A stretch of DNA of 64,000 bases, taken from the NCBI RefSeq assembly GCF_027484205.1, contig NZ_JAIXUB010000015.1:62001-126000 (forward strand), written 5' to 3'. The position numbers and the translations under genes are program-made. Position 1 is the stretch's first letter. The number at the start of each line of letters is the position of its first letter. The notes below the pieces were generated by a model. That model ran no database searches. It was not told where the DNA came from and worked only from the letters and a program-made list of their open reading frames with translations. Source of the stretch: Flavobacterium sp. (GTDB taxonomy: Bacteria; Bacteroidota; Bacteroidia; Flavobacteriales; Flavobacteriaceae). Below, one piece after another: positions 19,460 to 28,870 of the stretch.

Positions 19460-19610
19460 AAACTATAATTATACTAATAAACGTTTTTTAAAACAATTAT
19501 TTTAATTAAAAAATAGAATAAACAAGACTAGGGCAATATCTTGAAACCCTAAATAGAATTAATTAAATTTGGAATTAATTATAAAAATAAGAAAAGTTGA
19601 CAAATTTCTG

Positions 19611-19618
19611 TATTTTTG
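19611..19618 (+). promoter_or_regulatory. Bacteroidetes -7 element (TATTTTTG)
   Basis: TATTTTTG lies 25 bases before the ATG of the DUF1972 glycosyltransferase. The 211-base region between this gene and gmd is thus a divergent promoter region; apart from the two boxes it is plain AT-rich DNA. Confidence 0.6.
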
Positions 19619-19643
19619 CAATCCTAAAACCAATTAAATCTCT

Positions 19644-20750
19644 ATGAAAATTGCTATTCTCGGAACTAGAGGAATTCCAAACTATTATGGAGGTTTTGAA
19701 CAATTTGCCGAATTTTTTTCGGTGTACCTTGTAGAAAAAGGGCATGAAGTATATTGCTATAATTCTCATAATCATAAGTTTCAAGAAAAAACTTTTCACG
19801 GCGTAAACATTATTCACCAACACGATCCTGAGTATAAATATGGAACTTTTGGGCAGTTTATTTATGATTACAATTGCATCATGGATTCTCGCAAAAGAGA
19901 TTTTGATATTATTCTTCAGTTAGGTTATACAAGTAATTCAATATGGTTTTTTCTACTTCCAAAAAAACCAATCATTATAACAAATATGGATGGTTTAGAG
20001 TGGAAAAGGACTAAATATTCTAGACCAGTTCAACAATTTCTAAAATTTGCCGAGAGACTTGCCGCAATTTCAAGTGACTATTTAGTTTCAGATTCTCTTG
20101 GAATTGAAAAATTTTTAAAAGAAAAATATAATAAAAATTCAACATACATTGCTTACGGAGCATATCCTTTTGATTCGCCTAATGAAGATTTTCTAAAAGA
20201 ATACAATGTTGAAAAGGAAAATTTCAACATGATTATGGCTCGTTTTGAGCCTGAAAATAATCTTGACATGGTTCTTGAAGGTGTTGCTCAATCAAACGAT
20301 GAAACACCAATTTTGGTCATTGGAAAACACGAAACAAAATATGGTGAATATTTAAAAAATAAATTCAAAAATAAAGAAAACATTAGATTTTTAGGAGGTA
20401 TTTATAACCTTGAACACCTAAATAATCTTCGGTATTTTTCAAAATTATATTTCCATGGTCACTCAGTAGGTGGAACAAACCCATCTCTTTTAGAAGCTAT
20501 GGCTTCACAAGCATTAGTTATTGCTCATAATAACGATTTCAATAAAGGAATTTTAAAAGAAAACGGCATCTATTTTTCTAATCCTTCAGAAGTGAAAAAT
20601 ATTTTAGAATCTGTCAAAAAAATTGATAACTTGCAAAAGGTTCAAAACAACTATCAAGCAATAATTAAAGATTTTAATTGGGAGAAAATAAATGGTCAAT
20701 ATTTACAACTTTTCGAAGAGTGTTTTTCAAGACATAAAACAAGAAAGTAA
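19644..20750 (+). CDS. DUF1972 / family 4 glycosyltransferase (rhamnosyltransferase-like)
   Basis: A 368-residue GT-B enzyme. The N terminus GTRGIPNYYGGFEQFAE (residues 7-23) is the DUF1972 signature, typical of WsaF/Cps-type rhamnosyltransferases. NMDGLEWKRTKYS, near 114-126, is also family-specific. The C-terminal half has the GT4 donor domain (HGHSVGGTNPSLLEAMAS). With rfbACD nearby, rhamnose transfer is plausible but not shown. It heads a plus-strand operon with its own -7 box. Confidence 0.92.
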   Translation: MKIAILGTRGIPNYYGGFEQFAEFFSVYLVEKGHEVYCYNSHNHKFQEKTFHGVNIIHQHDPEYKYGTFGQFIYDYNCIMDSRKRDFDIILQLGYTSNSIWFFLLPKKPIIITNMDGLEWKRTKYSRPVQQFLKFAERLAAISSDYLVSDSLGIEKFLKEKYNKNSTYIAYGAYPFDSPNEDFLKEYNVEKENFNMIMARFEPENNLDMVLEGVAQSNDETPILVIGKHETKYGEYLKNKFKNKENIRFLGGIYNLEHLNNLRYFSKLYFHGHSVGGTNPSLLEAMASQALVIAHNNDFNKGILKENGIYFSNPSEVKNILESVKKIDNLQKVQNNYQAIIKDFNWEKINGQYLQLFEECFSRHKTRK

Positions 20751-22029
20751 AAATAATATTTCTTTTCTTTTCGTTCTATTATTGCTTGTAACAATTCCTC
20801 TGCCATTTGCAGTAAACAACATTGCTTTAGGACTTTTAATTATCTCAGTTTTTGTTAATTTTAGAAAAACAGAATTTAATCAAAAACAGATTTTGTTACT
20901 ACCAATAATGATGTTTTTATTAATGGCAGTTTCATATTTTTGGAGCATTAATAAACAAGAAACCCTCAGTGCTATTCCAAAAGAAATTGTTCTATTGTTA
21001 CTACCACTTGTGTTTATGAAAATTCAAATTTCAAAATCACAAAAAGATAAACTATTAAAATATTATAGTTATTCAATGGTTATTCTTGTTGTTGTTTTTC
21101 TTTTAAGAGCAATTATTAGATACGCAATCAATCAAGACAGCCGCGCTTTTTTCTATCATGGAGAAGATTATAATGATTTCGGTTTGGTGCCAAAATTATT
21201 AAATGCAATTCATGTTTCTGTTTTTGTTGCACTAGCATTTTTTTATTTTTTTACAAAAGAAATCAAATCTAAAATTGATATAATTCTTTCTTTTCTTTTA
21301 GCAGCATTCATTGTTTTATTGTCTTCAAAAAATGTAATTTTAGTTTTTATATTTTTGATTTTAATCTATTATTTCTACTATTCAAAAGCATCTCATAAAA
21401 TGAGATTAAGAAATCTTATAATTTTTGGAGGAATTATTGTAATTGGACTTTCTTTTGGCAAGATTAAGCAACGTTTTCAAGAGGAGTTTAGAAATAATGC
21501 ACCAAATAGTTTAAGTCCAAATGTTACGTCAACACTAGAGAATGGAGTTCACAATATTAGTATTTATGAAGCTTGGAACAATGAAACATTTTCTCCAAAT
21601 GACTTTTTTCCTGGAACGGCTTTTCGTGTATATCAAGCAAGAGTTTTCTTTGAACTTCTAAAAGAAGAACCAATTTTTTTAAATGGTTTTGGATTAAATG
21701 CATCAACAGAAAAACTTATAGAAAAAGAAAAAAAATATAACTTATATAATGGTTACGGAACTTTTAATTTTCACAATCAATATATTCAGAATTTTGCAGA
21801 AATTGGTGTAGTTGGATTTCTACTTTTAGTAATAATGCTTTTTATATCTCTAAAAAATGCAATAAATAACAAAGATTTTATACATTTTTCTTTTACAATT
21901 CTAATGATAAGTTTATTTTTGACAGAATCTTTTCTTTGGAGACAAAGAGGCGTTGTCTTTTTTACCTTATTGTTTTGTATTTTCAATTCAATAAATCACA
22001 AAGAAATATCTAACACAGAAACAAAATAA
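20692..22029 (+). CDS. O-antigen ligase (RfaL/WaaL)-like membrane protein
   Basis: A 445-residue membrane protein with about 10-12 helices and a large polar loop (about 235-345) ending [21 protein letters not shown], the Wzy_C/O-antigen ligase motif. It would join or polymerise the lipid-linked glycan in the periplasm. The only usable ATG overlaps the end of the previous gene by 59 bases, and no later ATG, GTG or TTG precedes the first helix, so the overlap looks real. Its stop overlaps the next ATG (TAATG). Confidence 0.83.
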   Translation: MVNIYNFSKSVFQDIKQESKNNISFLFVLLLLVTIPLPFAVNNIALGLLIISVFVNFRKTEFNQKQILLLPIMMFLLMAVSYFWSINKQETLSAIPKEIVLLLLPLVFMKIQISKSQKDKLLKYYSYSMVILVVVFLLRAIIRYAINQDSRAFFYHGEDYNDFGLVPKLLNAIHVSVFVALAFFYFFTKEIKSKIDIILSFLLAAFIVLLSSKNVILVFIFLILIYYFYYSKASHKMRLRNLIIFGGIIVIGLSFGKIKQRFQEEFRNNAPNSLSPNVTSTLENGVHNISIYEAWNNETFSPNDFFPGTAFRVYQARVFFELLKEEPIFLNGFGLNASTEKLIEKEKKYNLYNGYGTFNFHNQYIQNFAEIGVVGFLLLVIMLFISLKNAINNKDFIHFSFTILMISLFLTESFLWRQRGVVFFTLLFCIFNSINHKEISNTETK

Positions 22030-23012
22030 TGAAAAGAATATTAATAACAGGTGCTGCGGGTTTTTTAGGTTCACATCTTTGTGATCGTTTTATAAAAGAG
22101 GGATATTTTGTAATTGGAATGGACAATCTCATAACAGGAGATTTAAAAAATATCGAACATTTATTCAAACTTGAAAATTTTGAGTTTTATCATCATGATG
22201 TTACAAAATTTGTTCATATTCCAGGAAAGTTAGATTATATTTTACATTTTGCTTCTCCAGCATCACCAATTGATTATCTGAAAATTCCTATTCAAACACT
22301 TAAAGTTGGTTCTTTAGGAACTCATAATCTTCTTGGTCTTGCAAGAGTAAAAAAAGCAAGAATTTTAATTGCATCAACATCAGAAATTTATGGTGATCCA
22401 TTAGTTCATCCACAAACCGAAGAATATTATGGAAATGTAAACACTATTGGTCCACGAGGTGTTTATGACGAGGCAAAACGCTTTCAAGAATCAATAACAA
22501 TGGCTTACCACACATTTCATGGTGTAGAAACAAGAATTGTTAGAATTTTTAATACTTACGGACCAAGAATGCGATTAAATGATGGACGTGTAATTCCGGC
22601 TTTTATAGGTCAAGCACTTCGTGGTGAGGACCTAACTATTTTTGGAGATGGAAGTCAAACACGCTCTTTCTGCTATGTTACTGATCAAGTTGAAGGAATT
22701 TTTAGATTACTACATTCTGACTATATTTATCCTGTGAATATTGGAAATCCTGATGAGATTACGATCAAAGATTTCGCCGATGAAATTATAAAACTTACTG
22801 GAACGAATCAAAAAGTAGTTTATCATCCGTTACCAATTAACGATCCTTTACAAAGACAACCAGACACTACTAAAGCCAAAGAAATTCTTGGTTGGGAAGC
22901 AAAAGTTAATAGAGAGGAAGGAATGAAATTGACTTATGATTATTTCAAATCTCTTTCATCTGAAGAGTTATTAAAAGAAGAGCACAAAGATTTCAAAGGA
23001 TACATCCATTAA
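22029..23012 (+). CDS. UDP-glucuronate decarboxylase (UDP-xylose synthase)-like SDR
   Basis: A 327-residue extended short-chain dehydrogenase. [14 protein letters not shown] (residues 8-21) binds [32 protein letters not shown], the [11 protein letters not shown] catalytic segment and [10 protein letters not shown] together are specific to UDP-glucuronate decarboxylases. The product UDP-xylose would feed the polysaccharide. It overlaps the ligase gene by one base and is followed after 3 bases by the priming transferase. Confidence 0.93.
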   Translation: MKRILITGAAGFLGSHLCDRFIKEGYFVIGMDNLITGDLKNIEHLFKLENFEFYHHDVTKFVHIPGKLDYILHFASPASPIDYLKIPIQTLKVGSLGTHNLLGLARVKKARILIASTSEIYGDPLVHPQTEEYYGNVNTIGPRGVYDEAKRFQESITMAYHTFHGVETRIVRIFNTYGPRMRLNDGRVIPAFIGQALRGEDLTIFGDGSQTRSFCYVTDQVEGIFRLLHSDYIYPVNIGNPDEITIKDFADEIIKLTGTNQKVVYHPLPINDPLQRQPDTTKAKEILGWEAKVNREEGMKLTYDYFKSLSSEELLKEEHKDFKGYIH

Positions 23013-23015
23013 TAT

Positions 23016-24383
23016 ATGGTTGCACAACAAACAGGTAGATATTCTAAATATATTAGACCCATAAGCATCATTCTTGATCTTTTGGTCATTACTTTTTTAA
23101 GTTTATTTTTCTTTAGAAATTTAAAACTTGATATGGTTTATTATATTGCATATCAAACTGTTGCTTGGGTTTTTATTGCTTTTTTGGTAAAGTTTTATGA
23201 AGTATATAGATTTACAACACCAGTTGAAATTATTACTAAATTAATTAAACAAGCGTCATTATTCCTTTTAGTTGTTATTGCTTTCTTTCCTTTTGTTAAA
23301 ACAGCAATATTTAGTGGAAAAGCTATAGCACTTTTTATGTCTGTTAGTTTTTTAATAATAATTTCTTTAAAATATTTTTTCTTTTATTATCTTAAAAGGT
23401 ATAGAATTACTACTAAAAATAATTTCAGAAATGCCGTAATTATTGGATACACACCTGAAGCTATTCGATTAAAAGAAGTTTTCGAAAACAGACAAGATTA
23501 TGGATATCGTTTTCAAGGATTTTTTTCTGATAAAAAACAAAATGCCGAAGTTAAAGGGAAAATAGAAGATTTGAAGAAATTTGCGATAGATCAAAATATT
23601 GATGAAATCTATTGTTCTTTAAACGAAATTTCAAATGAAAAATTAAAGGATTTGGTTGAGTTCGCAGACGATAATAACAAGGCAATAAAGTTCATACCTG
23701 ATACAAAAGAGATTTTTTCTAAAAACATGCGTATAGATTATTATGAGCTTTTTCCTGTTTTATCACTTCAAAAAACACAACTTCATAACCCAACAATAAA
23801 GGCAATAAAAAGAGCTTTTGATTTTATTTTTTCATTATTTATAATTGTTTTTATTCTTTCATGGCTAATACCAATAGTTGCTTTATTGATAAAACTTGAA
23901 TCTAAAGGCCCAATTTTCTTTAAACAAGGAAGACCAGGAATTGATGAAAATGAATTCTTTTGCTATAAGTTTCGTTCGATGCAAGTTAATCAAACTACTG
24001 AAAAAGAAGCTTCTAAAAATGACCCAAGAGTTACAAAAATGGGAAGATTTATGCGTAAAACGAGTATTGATGAATTACCACAATTTTTCAATGTCTTACT
24101 TGGAGACATGTCAGTTGTTGGACCAAGACCTCACTTGTGGTCACAAAATAAATCGTATGCTAGTAAAGTAAAAAAATACATGGTTCGTCATTATGTAAAA
24201 CCAGGAATTACAGGACTTGCTCAAGTAAAAGGATATCGTGGTGAAATAGAAACCGATGAAGACATGATAAACCGAATCAAATTTGATGTTTTCTACATTG
24301 AAAATTGGTCTTTAGTTATGGATATAAAAATTATCATTCAAACAGTTGTAAATATTTTTAAAGGAGAAGATAAAGCTTACTAA
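23016..24383 (+). CDS. Polyprenyl glycosylphosphotransferase (priming enzyme, WcaJ/PssY type)
   Basis: A 455-residue inner-membrane enzyme that starts repeat-unit synthesis by moving a sugar-1-phosphate onto undecaprenyl phosphate. Four helices lie in residues 15-125, a CoA-binding-like Rossmann domain (VIIGYTPEAIRLKE) at about 138-240, and the catalytic PGT domain from about 260, with KFRSMQ, NDPRVTKMGRFMRKTSIDEL and VVGPRPH. It closes the plus-strand operon and overlaps the convergent GT4 gene by 4 bases. Confidence 0.94.
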   Translation: MVAQQTGRYSKYIRPISIILDLLVITFLSLFFFRNLKLDMVYYIAYQTVAWVFIAFLVKFYEVYRFTTPVEIITKLIKQASLFLLVVIAFFPFVKTAIFSGKAIALFMSVSFLIIISLKYFFFYYLKRYRITTKNNFRNAVIIGYTPEAIRLKEVFENRQDYGYRFQGFFSDKKQNAEVKGKIEDLKKFAIDQNIDEIYCSLNEISNEKLKDLVEFADDNNKAIKFIPDTKEIFSKNMRIDYYELFPVLSLQKTQLHNPTIKAIKRAFDFIFSLFIIVFILSWLIPIVALLIKLESKGPIFFKQGRPGIDENEFFCYKFRSMQVNQTTEKEASKNDPRVTKMGRFMRKTSIDELPQFFNVLLGDMSVVGPRPHLWSQNKSYASKVKKYMVRHYVKPGITGLAQVKGYRGEIETDEDMINRIKFDVFYIENWSLVMDIKIIIQTVVNIFKGEDKAY

Positions 24384-25573
24384 AACACATCCTCATTAAT
24401 AAGTGACTTCATTTGAAGATCTAAATTAAAATTGATTTGAGATTCCCTGAAAATTCTTTCTTTCATTCCAAATAATTCCAATTTACTCGTTTTTGAAATT
24501 AATTGTATTTTGTTATTTAATTCAGTATAATCTTCAACAGAAGCAACCCAACCCATTTTGTTTTCCTCTACAATACTTTCTCCTTCACCACCACCAAAGT
24601 ATAAAATAGGAAATCCAAGTGCTCCATATTCAAAAATTTTAGAAGGAACTGAACCATAAATTCTTGTTTTTAATGGTACGATAGCAATGTCAAATGTTTT
24701 TAAAGTTTCATGCAAATCTTTACGTTCCATCATGCCGTGAAAGAATATTTTATGTTGTTTTTTAGACGAAATTAATGCTTCTATTTCACTTTTTTCTGCT
24801 CCATCACCAAATATGTGTAATTCTATTTTGTCATTCTCCAAGGAATTAAAATCTATTTTTTCACACAATTCTAAAACACCTTGAGCAATTCCTAAAAGAC
24901 CAGCATAAAATATTTTTATTGGTTGATTCTCTTCAAATTTCAAATCAAAATTTTCAACTTTATGGTCAGGAAAATTTCTGTATAAATAGCATTTTTTATT
25001 CGGAAATAAAGATTTTACATGAGTTATAATTTCATTTGATTGACCAATTATTAATGTTGATTTTTTATAGATAAATCGTTCTAAAAACAAAGAGAATTTA
25101 TGAGAAAGTGAACCCTTTTTTAATGCCTTCAATTCAATTGCAGCTAATGGCCAAAGGTCTGAAATATTTAAAATAATCTTTTTATTTTTTAACGATAGTA
25201 CAAAAATTGAAATAAAAGAAAGTAATAATGGTGGCGATTGAACTACAACTTTTTTAGGCGTTTTTTTAAACAATAAATAAAAAAATAAACTCATCGAAAA
25301 AGACAAAACAGAGAGTATTCTGACAATCAAATTTTTACTAACACTAGGGTAAATCCAAAGACGTTTTACAATTATATTATCCCGATTTTCAGTCACCGAA
25401 AATTTGCCTTTATATTCAGGAAACAATTCTCCTTTTGGGTAATTTCCAAGCGGACAAAGAACAGAAACTTTATAATTATTTTGATGCAATTTCAACGCTA
25501 ACTGCTCAATTCTATTAGCAGCAGCGCCTTTTTCTGGCGGATAATAATTAGATATGATTAGGATTTCTTTCAT
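24380..25573 (-). CDS. Family 4 glycosyltransferase, WcaI-like
   Basis: A 397-residue GT-B enzyme. SNYYPPEKGAAANRIEQLA near the start and VVQSPPLLLSF are typical of WcaI-like transferases. A hydrophobic segment around 80-100 may attach it to the membrane. The donor domain has FYAGLLGIAQGVLEL and GSVPSKIFEYGALGFPILY. The ATG at 25573 is preferred over a GTG at 25582, because the latter belongs to the intergenic repeat that fills the gap to wecB. Confidence 0.9.
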   Translation of the reverse strand: MKEILIISNYYPPEKGAAANRIEQLALKLHQNNYKVSVLCPLGNYPKGELFPEYKGKFSVTENRDNIIVKRLWIYPSVSKNLIVRILSVLSFSMSLFFYLLFKKTPKKVVVQSPPLLLSFISIFVLSLKNKKIILNISDLWPLAAIELKALKKGSLSHKFSLFLERFIYKKSTLIIGQSNEIITHVKSLFPNKKCYLYRNFPDHKVENFDLKFEENQPIKIFYAGLLGIAQGVLELCEKIDFNSLENDKIELHIFGDGAEKSEIEALISSKKQHKIFFHGMMERKDLHETLKTFDIAIVPLKTRIYGSVPSKIFEYGALGFPILYFGGGEGESIVEENKMGWVASVEDYTELNNKIQLISKTSKLELFGMKERIFRESQINFNLDLQMKSLINEDVF

Positions 25574-25578
25574 TTTTT

Positions 25579-25750
25579 TCACACGAATTTCACAAATTTA
25601 CACGAATTCTAAATATTTATATTTACACGAATATTGATTCCATTTTATCATTTTTGTTGCTTTAATTTTCAAATGAATTTTACGAAACCTCATGAATTTG
25701 TGAAATTTGAAGCAGTCAATATTCGTGCTAATTCGTGAAATTTGTGTCTA
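25579..25750. repeat. Dispersed inverted repeat (ACACGAATTT family), copy A
   Basis: The left arm 25579-25610 reads TCACACGAATTTCACAAATT and on; the right arm 25719-25750 holds ATTCGTGCTAATTCGTGAAA and TTTGTGTC, its approximate complement. It fills the GT4-wecB gap and supplies the last codons and the stop of wecB. A related element is at 33821-33932. Confidence 0.8.
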
Positions 25751-26825
25751 ATAAAACAGCAATAATTCGTTCCGATGCTTTCCCGTCCCAAAGTTCAGGA
25801 ATTCCAGCTTTTCTTGCACCATTTTGAAGAAATTCTCCAAATAAATTCTCTAGTTTTTCAATAGAAATTCCAACTAAATTATTTGTTCCAATTTCAATTG
25901 TTTCTGGTCTTTCCGTTGTGGTTCGCATGGTAAAGCAAGGAATTCCTAAAACCGTAGTTTCTTCAGAAATTCCACCAGAATCAGTAATTACAGCAAAGCT
26001 ATTTTTTATTAAATACATAAAATTCAAATAGCCTTGAGGTTCTACAAATAATATGTTTTTTAAATTCAAATTAGTTTTCCCCAAAATTGCCTTAGTTCGC
26101 GGATGAATAGGAAAGATTATTTTTTTATCACCAACCATTTTATCAATGCCTTTCAATAAATCAATTAACGATTTTTCTTCATCAACATTGGATGGACGAT
26201 GTAAAGTTAAGATGATATAATTTTTAGTTTCTAAACCAAATTCATCCCAAAAACTCGGAGCTGAAATTCTATCTAAATTTTGATATAATGTATCAATCAT
26301 CACATTTCCAACAAAATGAACATTATTTGAATCAACACCATTTTTCAATAAATTTTCAGACGCAGATGTTGAAGTTGTAAAGAAATAATCGGTAATACTA
26401 TCAGTTACAATTCTATTGATTTCTTCGGGCATAGTCATGTCTCCAGAACGAATTCCAGCTTCAACATGAGCTACTTTTATATTCATTTTCTTTGCTACAA
26501 TGGCACAAGCCATAGTCGAATTAACATCACCAACAACCAAAACTAAATCACATGGATTTTGAAGTAATTCCTTTTCAAAAGCAATCATTATTGCTGCTGT
26601 TTGCTCTGCTTGCGAACCACTTTTTACTTCTAAGTTAGCATTTGGATGTGGAATATTCAATTCCTCAAAAAAAGTATCACTCAGGTTTTTATCATAATGC
26701 TGACCTGTGTGAACTAATCTATAAGAAATTTTTTTTCCTTCAGATAGCTTTTTTTCAATCGCTTTAATGATGGGTGCGATTTTAATAAAATTTGGTCTTG
26801 CACCTGCAATTATGGTTATTTTCAT
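25728..26825 (-). CDS. wecB: UDP-N-acetylglucosamine 2-epimerase (non-hydrolysing)
   Basis: A 365-residue enzyme converting UDP-GlcNAc to UDP-ManNAc. Family motifs: GARPNFIKIAPII at residues 7-19, RLVHTGQHYDKNLSDTFF, VVGDVNSTMA, HVEAGIRSGD (about 120-129), TLHRPSNVDE and ITDSGGISEE near 288. The final residues DTNFTN and the stop codon are encoded by the arm of an intergenic repeat, so the C terminus has been rewritten. It lies 3 bases after the ORF6N gene. Confidence 0.95.
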   Translation of the reverse strand: MKITIIAGARPNFIKIAPIIKAIEKKLSEGKKISYRLVHTGQHYDKNLSDTFFEELNIPHPNANLEVKSGSQAEQTAAIMIAFEKELLQNPCDLVLVVGDVNSTMACAIVAKKMNIKVAHVEAGIRSGDMTMPEEINRIVTDSITDYFFTTSTSASENLLKNGVDSNNVHFVGNVMIDTLYQNLDRISAPSFWDEFGLETKNYIILTLHRPSNVDEEKSLIDLLKGIDKMVGDKKIIFPIHPRTKAILGKTNLNLKNILFVEPQGYLNFMYLIKNSFAVITDSGGISEETTVLGIPCFTMRTTTERPETIEIGTNNLVGISIEKLENLFGEFLQNGARKAGIPELWDGKASERIIAVLLDTNFTN

Positions 26826-26828
26826 AAT

Positions 26829-27356
26829 TTATTTTTTGTAACCAATTTTTGTTCTTGGTTTTTCATCTTCTTTTTTCTCTGTCAATTCATCCAAATAACT
26901 AAAAACCAATTCAATATTTTTATCGTGATTTTCAAGTTTTTTCTGAATTTGCATAATATCAATTTTCAAATCAGTTGTATCTAAAAGCATTTGACGCACT
27001 TTTGTAAATATCCTCATAATTTGAATATTGGTTTGAATAGCTTTATCACTATTTAAAACACTTGATAACATTAAAACGCCGTGTTCAGTAAAAGCCATTG
27101 GAACATAACGTAAACCCATTTTATCTGAATTGGAGGTCGCAAATTGCGACCTCCAATTTGCAAATTCATCCTTTGTTAATTCAAACATAAAATCTTCAGG
27201 AAATCTTGAAATATTTCGTTTAACTTGTTCTTTTAATCTTTTAGTTTCAATCCCATAAAGCATCGCTAAATCTCTGTCTAACATCACTTTTTGATTTCTA
27301 ATAAAGTAAATTTTATCTGAAATCGTTTCTTCTGAAATAATTAAATTTTGGCTCAT
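26829..27356 (-). CDS. ORF6N domain protein
   Basis: A 175-residue protein. Residues about 10-95 match the ORF6N/KilA-N-type DNA-binding domain: YFIRNQKVMLDRDLAMLYG, VKRNISRFPEDFMFEL, then MAFTEHGVLMLSSVLNS. The C-terminal part (120-165) is predicted coiled coil. ORF6N proteins occur in phages and as scattered chromosomal genes; their role in bacteria is poorly known. It is unexpected between wecB and the CapK-like gene. A 31-bp palindrome lies inside the coding sequence at 27128-27158. Confidence 0.88.
   Translation of the reverse strand: MSQNLIISEETISDKIYFIRNQKVMLDRDLAMLYGIETKRLKEQVKRNISRFPEDFMFELTKDEFANWRSQFATSNSDKMGLRYVPMAFTEHGVLMLSSVLNSDKAIQTNIQIMRIFTKVRQMLLDTTDLKIDIMQIQKKLENHDKNIELVFSYLDELTEKKEDEKPRTKIGYKK
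27128..27158. repeat. 31-bp palindrome within the ORF6N gene
   Basis: Perfect 15-base arms (AATTGGAGGTCGCAA and complement) are separated by one base. It encodes the NWRSQFATSN segment of the ORF6N domain. An operator-like site or a hairpin in the mRNA are both possible. Confidence 0.85.
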
Positions 27357-27380
27357 ATAGTTATTTTAATGGTTTATATT

Positions 27381-28718
27381 TTATTTCATCATCGAAACAA
27401 ATTGCTTCAATTTTCCGCTTTTACTTCTCGTTAATTTTTCTTTTCGGATAAAGCTAAAGTTTAAACCACTTTCTAAATAAGCAGTAATTGCTTTTTCAAT
27501 ATCACGAATTTGAATTTCAGTTAATGCATTTTTACTTACATATTCCACTTCAAAAGTATCGATTTTTGTTTGTTTAATAACAAATTCTTTTACATTTCCG
27601 TCGTCTTCAATAATACTTTTGGTTACATAGTAAAATGTCAATCCAGGCGATTTTTTTCCGCTTGGAAGAATAGCAATATCGTTAGTTCTGCCAATTAATT
27701 TTTTCAGAATTGGTTTTTTAAACGTGCTTTTTTCGTCAAGAATTCCAACATCACCAATATCATATCTAATAAATGGATGTGCTTTATTATATAAGGAAGT
27801 AATCACAATTCGACCTTCTTTTCCGTTGGGTAGAACGTTATTATTTTCATCTAATATTTCAACAAATAAAGTTTCAGAATTTACTTGCCATTCATCTTTT
27901 GTCCCGACATTTCGGGATTGAAAAGCAATTAAATCCAGCTCGGAAGCACCATATTCATTGACAATTGGAACTCCAAATTGTTTTTCCATCAAAATTTTAT
28001 CTTCTTCAAATAACATTTCGGAAGTAACAACACAACATTTTAACGATGGACAAACTGAAGTTAAAACAATGTTTTTCTTTTGAAGGAATTTGGCAAATAA
28101 AACTATAGAAGATGTATAACCGTTGATATAATCAAATTTCTTACTTTGAAATTTAAGTAGTACTCTTTCAAGAACTTCATCAGATAAATCAAAGATGGTG
28201 AATCGGTAACTATTTTTAAAAAAGTCTTTTAATCGTTCTTTTTTATTTCCAATAAAATCAAGTGGAATTCCATAAAACCGTGCTTGTTTAGATGTATTAA
28301 AATCAATTCCAAACCATCCAAATCGGTTAATAATATTTGCCCAAGTCAAGGCATGACAAAATTTATCTTTAGCAAAAATAAATGGATCGCCACTCGAACC
28401 AGAAGTTTTATTGACGTAAACATTTTTAATTGTAAATCCATTTGAAAGTCTCTCAGATAAAGGTTTCTGAAAATCCTTTTTGGTCATAATTGGAAGTTCA
28501 TTCCATCCAGAAGATTCTGGATTGGAATTTGATTTTCCAACAAATTCTTGATAGGATTTATTGTTTTTTAAATGATAGTCAACAATTTCCTTTCGTTTTA
28601 AATGTATGTAATTTTCATAATCAGCATCAGAAACGGCTTGAATTTTTTCAAATTCAGTAGTTGCTTCCTTCATTGGAAAACCATTTAACTTGAGCGATAA
28701 ATTGAAAAGATGGAACAC
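27381..28718 (-). CDS. CapK/PaaK-like adenylate-forming enzyme
   Basis: A 445-residue member of the phenylacetate-CoA ligase-like (PaaK/CapK) branch of the ANL superfamily. NKTSGSSGDPF near residue 108 is the phosphate-binding loop, NEYGASELDLIAFQ the A5-type motif and PFIRYDIGDVG the ATP-binding aspartate motif. In polysaccharide clusters such CapK proteins may activate an acyl or amino-acid group for attachment to sugars; the substrate is unknown. The GTG start at 28718 is chosen because SLKLNGFP just after it looks family-conserved; an ATG at 28673 is possible. Confidence 0.85.
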   Translation of the reverse strand: MFHLFNLSLKLNGFPMKEATTEFEKIQAVSDADYENYIHLKRKEIVDYHLKNNKSYQEFVGKSNSNPESSGWNELPIMTKKDFQKPLSERLSNGFTIKNVYVNKTSGSSGDPFIFAKDKFCHALTWANIINRFGWFGIDFNTSKQARFYGIPLDFIGNKKERLKDFFKNSYRFTIFDLSDEVLERVLLKFQSKKFDYINGYTSSIVLFAKFLQKKNIVLTSVCPSLKCCVVTSEMLFEEDKILMEKQFGVPIVNEYGASELDLIAFQSRNVGTKDEWQVNSETLFVEILDENNNVLPNGKEGRIVITSLYNKAHPFIRYDIGDVGILDEKSTFKKPILKKLIGRTNDIAILPSGKKSPGLTFYYVTKSIIEDDGNVKEFVIKQTKIDTFEVEYVSKNALTEIQIRDIEKAITAYLESGLNFSFIRKEKLTRSKSGKLKQFVSMMK

Positions 28719-28734
28719 AAAAATCTATTTTGCT

Positions 28735-28742
28735 CAAAAATA
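28735..28742 (-). promoter_or_regulatory. Bacteroidetes -7 element for the CapK-ORF6N-wecB run (TATTTTTG)
   Basis: The complement of CAAAAATA matches TAnnTTTG, 16 bases upstream of the GTG start. Confidence 0.55.
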
Positions 28743-28795
28743 CTAAAAACAAAAACTTTTCTATCAATTAGCTTTAAATTCTTTTGAAAACAAAC

Positions 28796-28803
28796 TATTT
28801 TTG
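28796..28803 (+). promoter_or_regulatory. Bacteroidetes -7 element for purD (TATTTTTG)
   Basis: TATTTTTG lies 67 bases before the purD ATG and back-to-back with the CapK promoter. The leader between contains a degenerate dispersed repeat. A TTG at 28784 that would extend purD lies upstream of this box. Confidence 0.55.
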
Positions 28804-28831
28804 CACAACAATTTACCCTAAGCTAGTTTAT

Positions 28832-28848
28832 ACTGAGTATATCGAAGT
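28832..28848. repeat. Degenerate copy of the CTGAGC..GTCGAAGT repeat in the purD leader
   Basis: ACTGAGTATATCGAAGT resembles the ACTGAGCTTGTCGAAGT unit inside rfbD at 5663-5679 (3 differences). It sits between the purD -7 box and its ATG. Confidence 0.6.
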
Positions 28849-28870
28849 AAAGGGCACAACACAACACACA

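Noticed and set aside
19433..19643. Possible small RNA or extra gene in the gmd/DUF1972 gap
   Set aside because: It holds the two divergent -7 boxes but no stable hairpin, coding frame or conserved RNA pattern that I can see.
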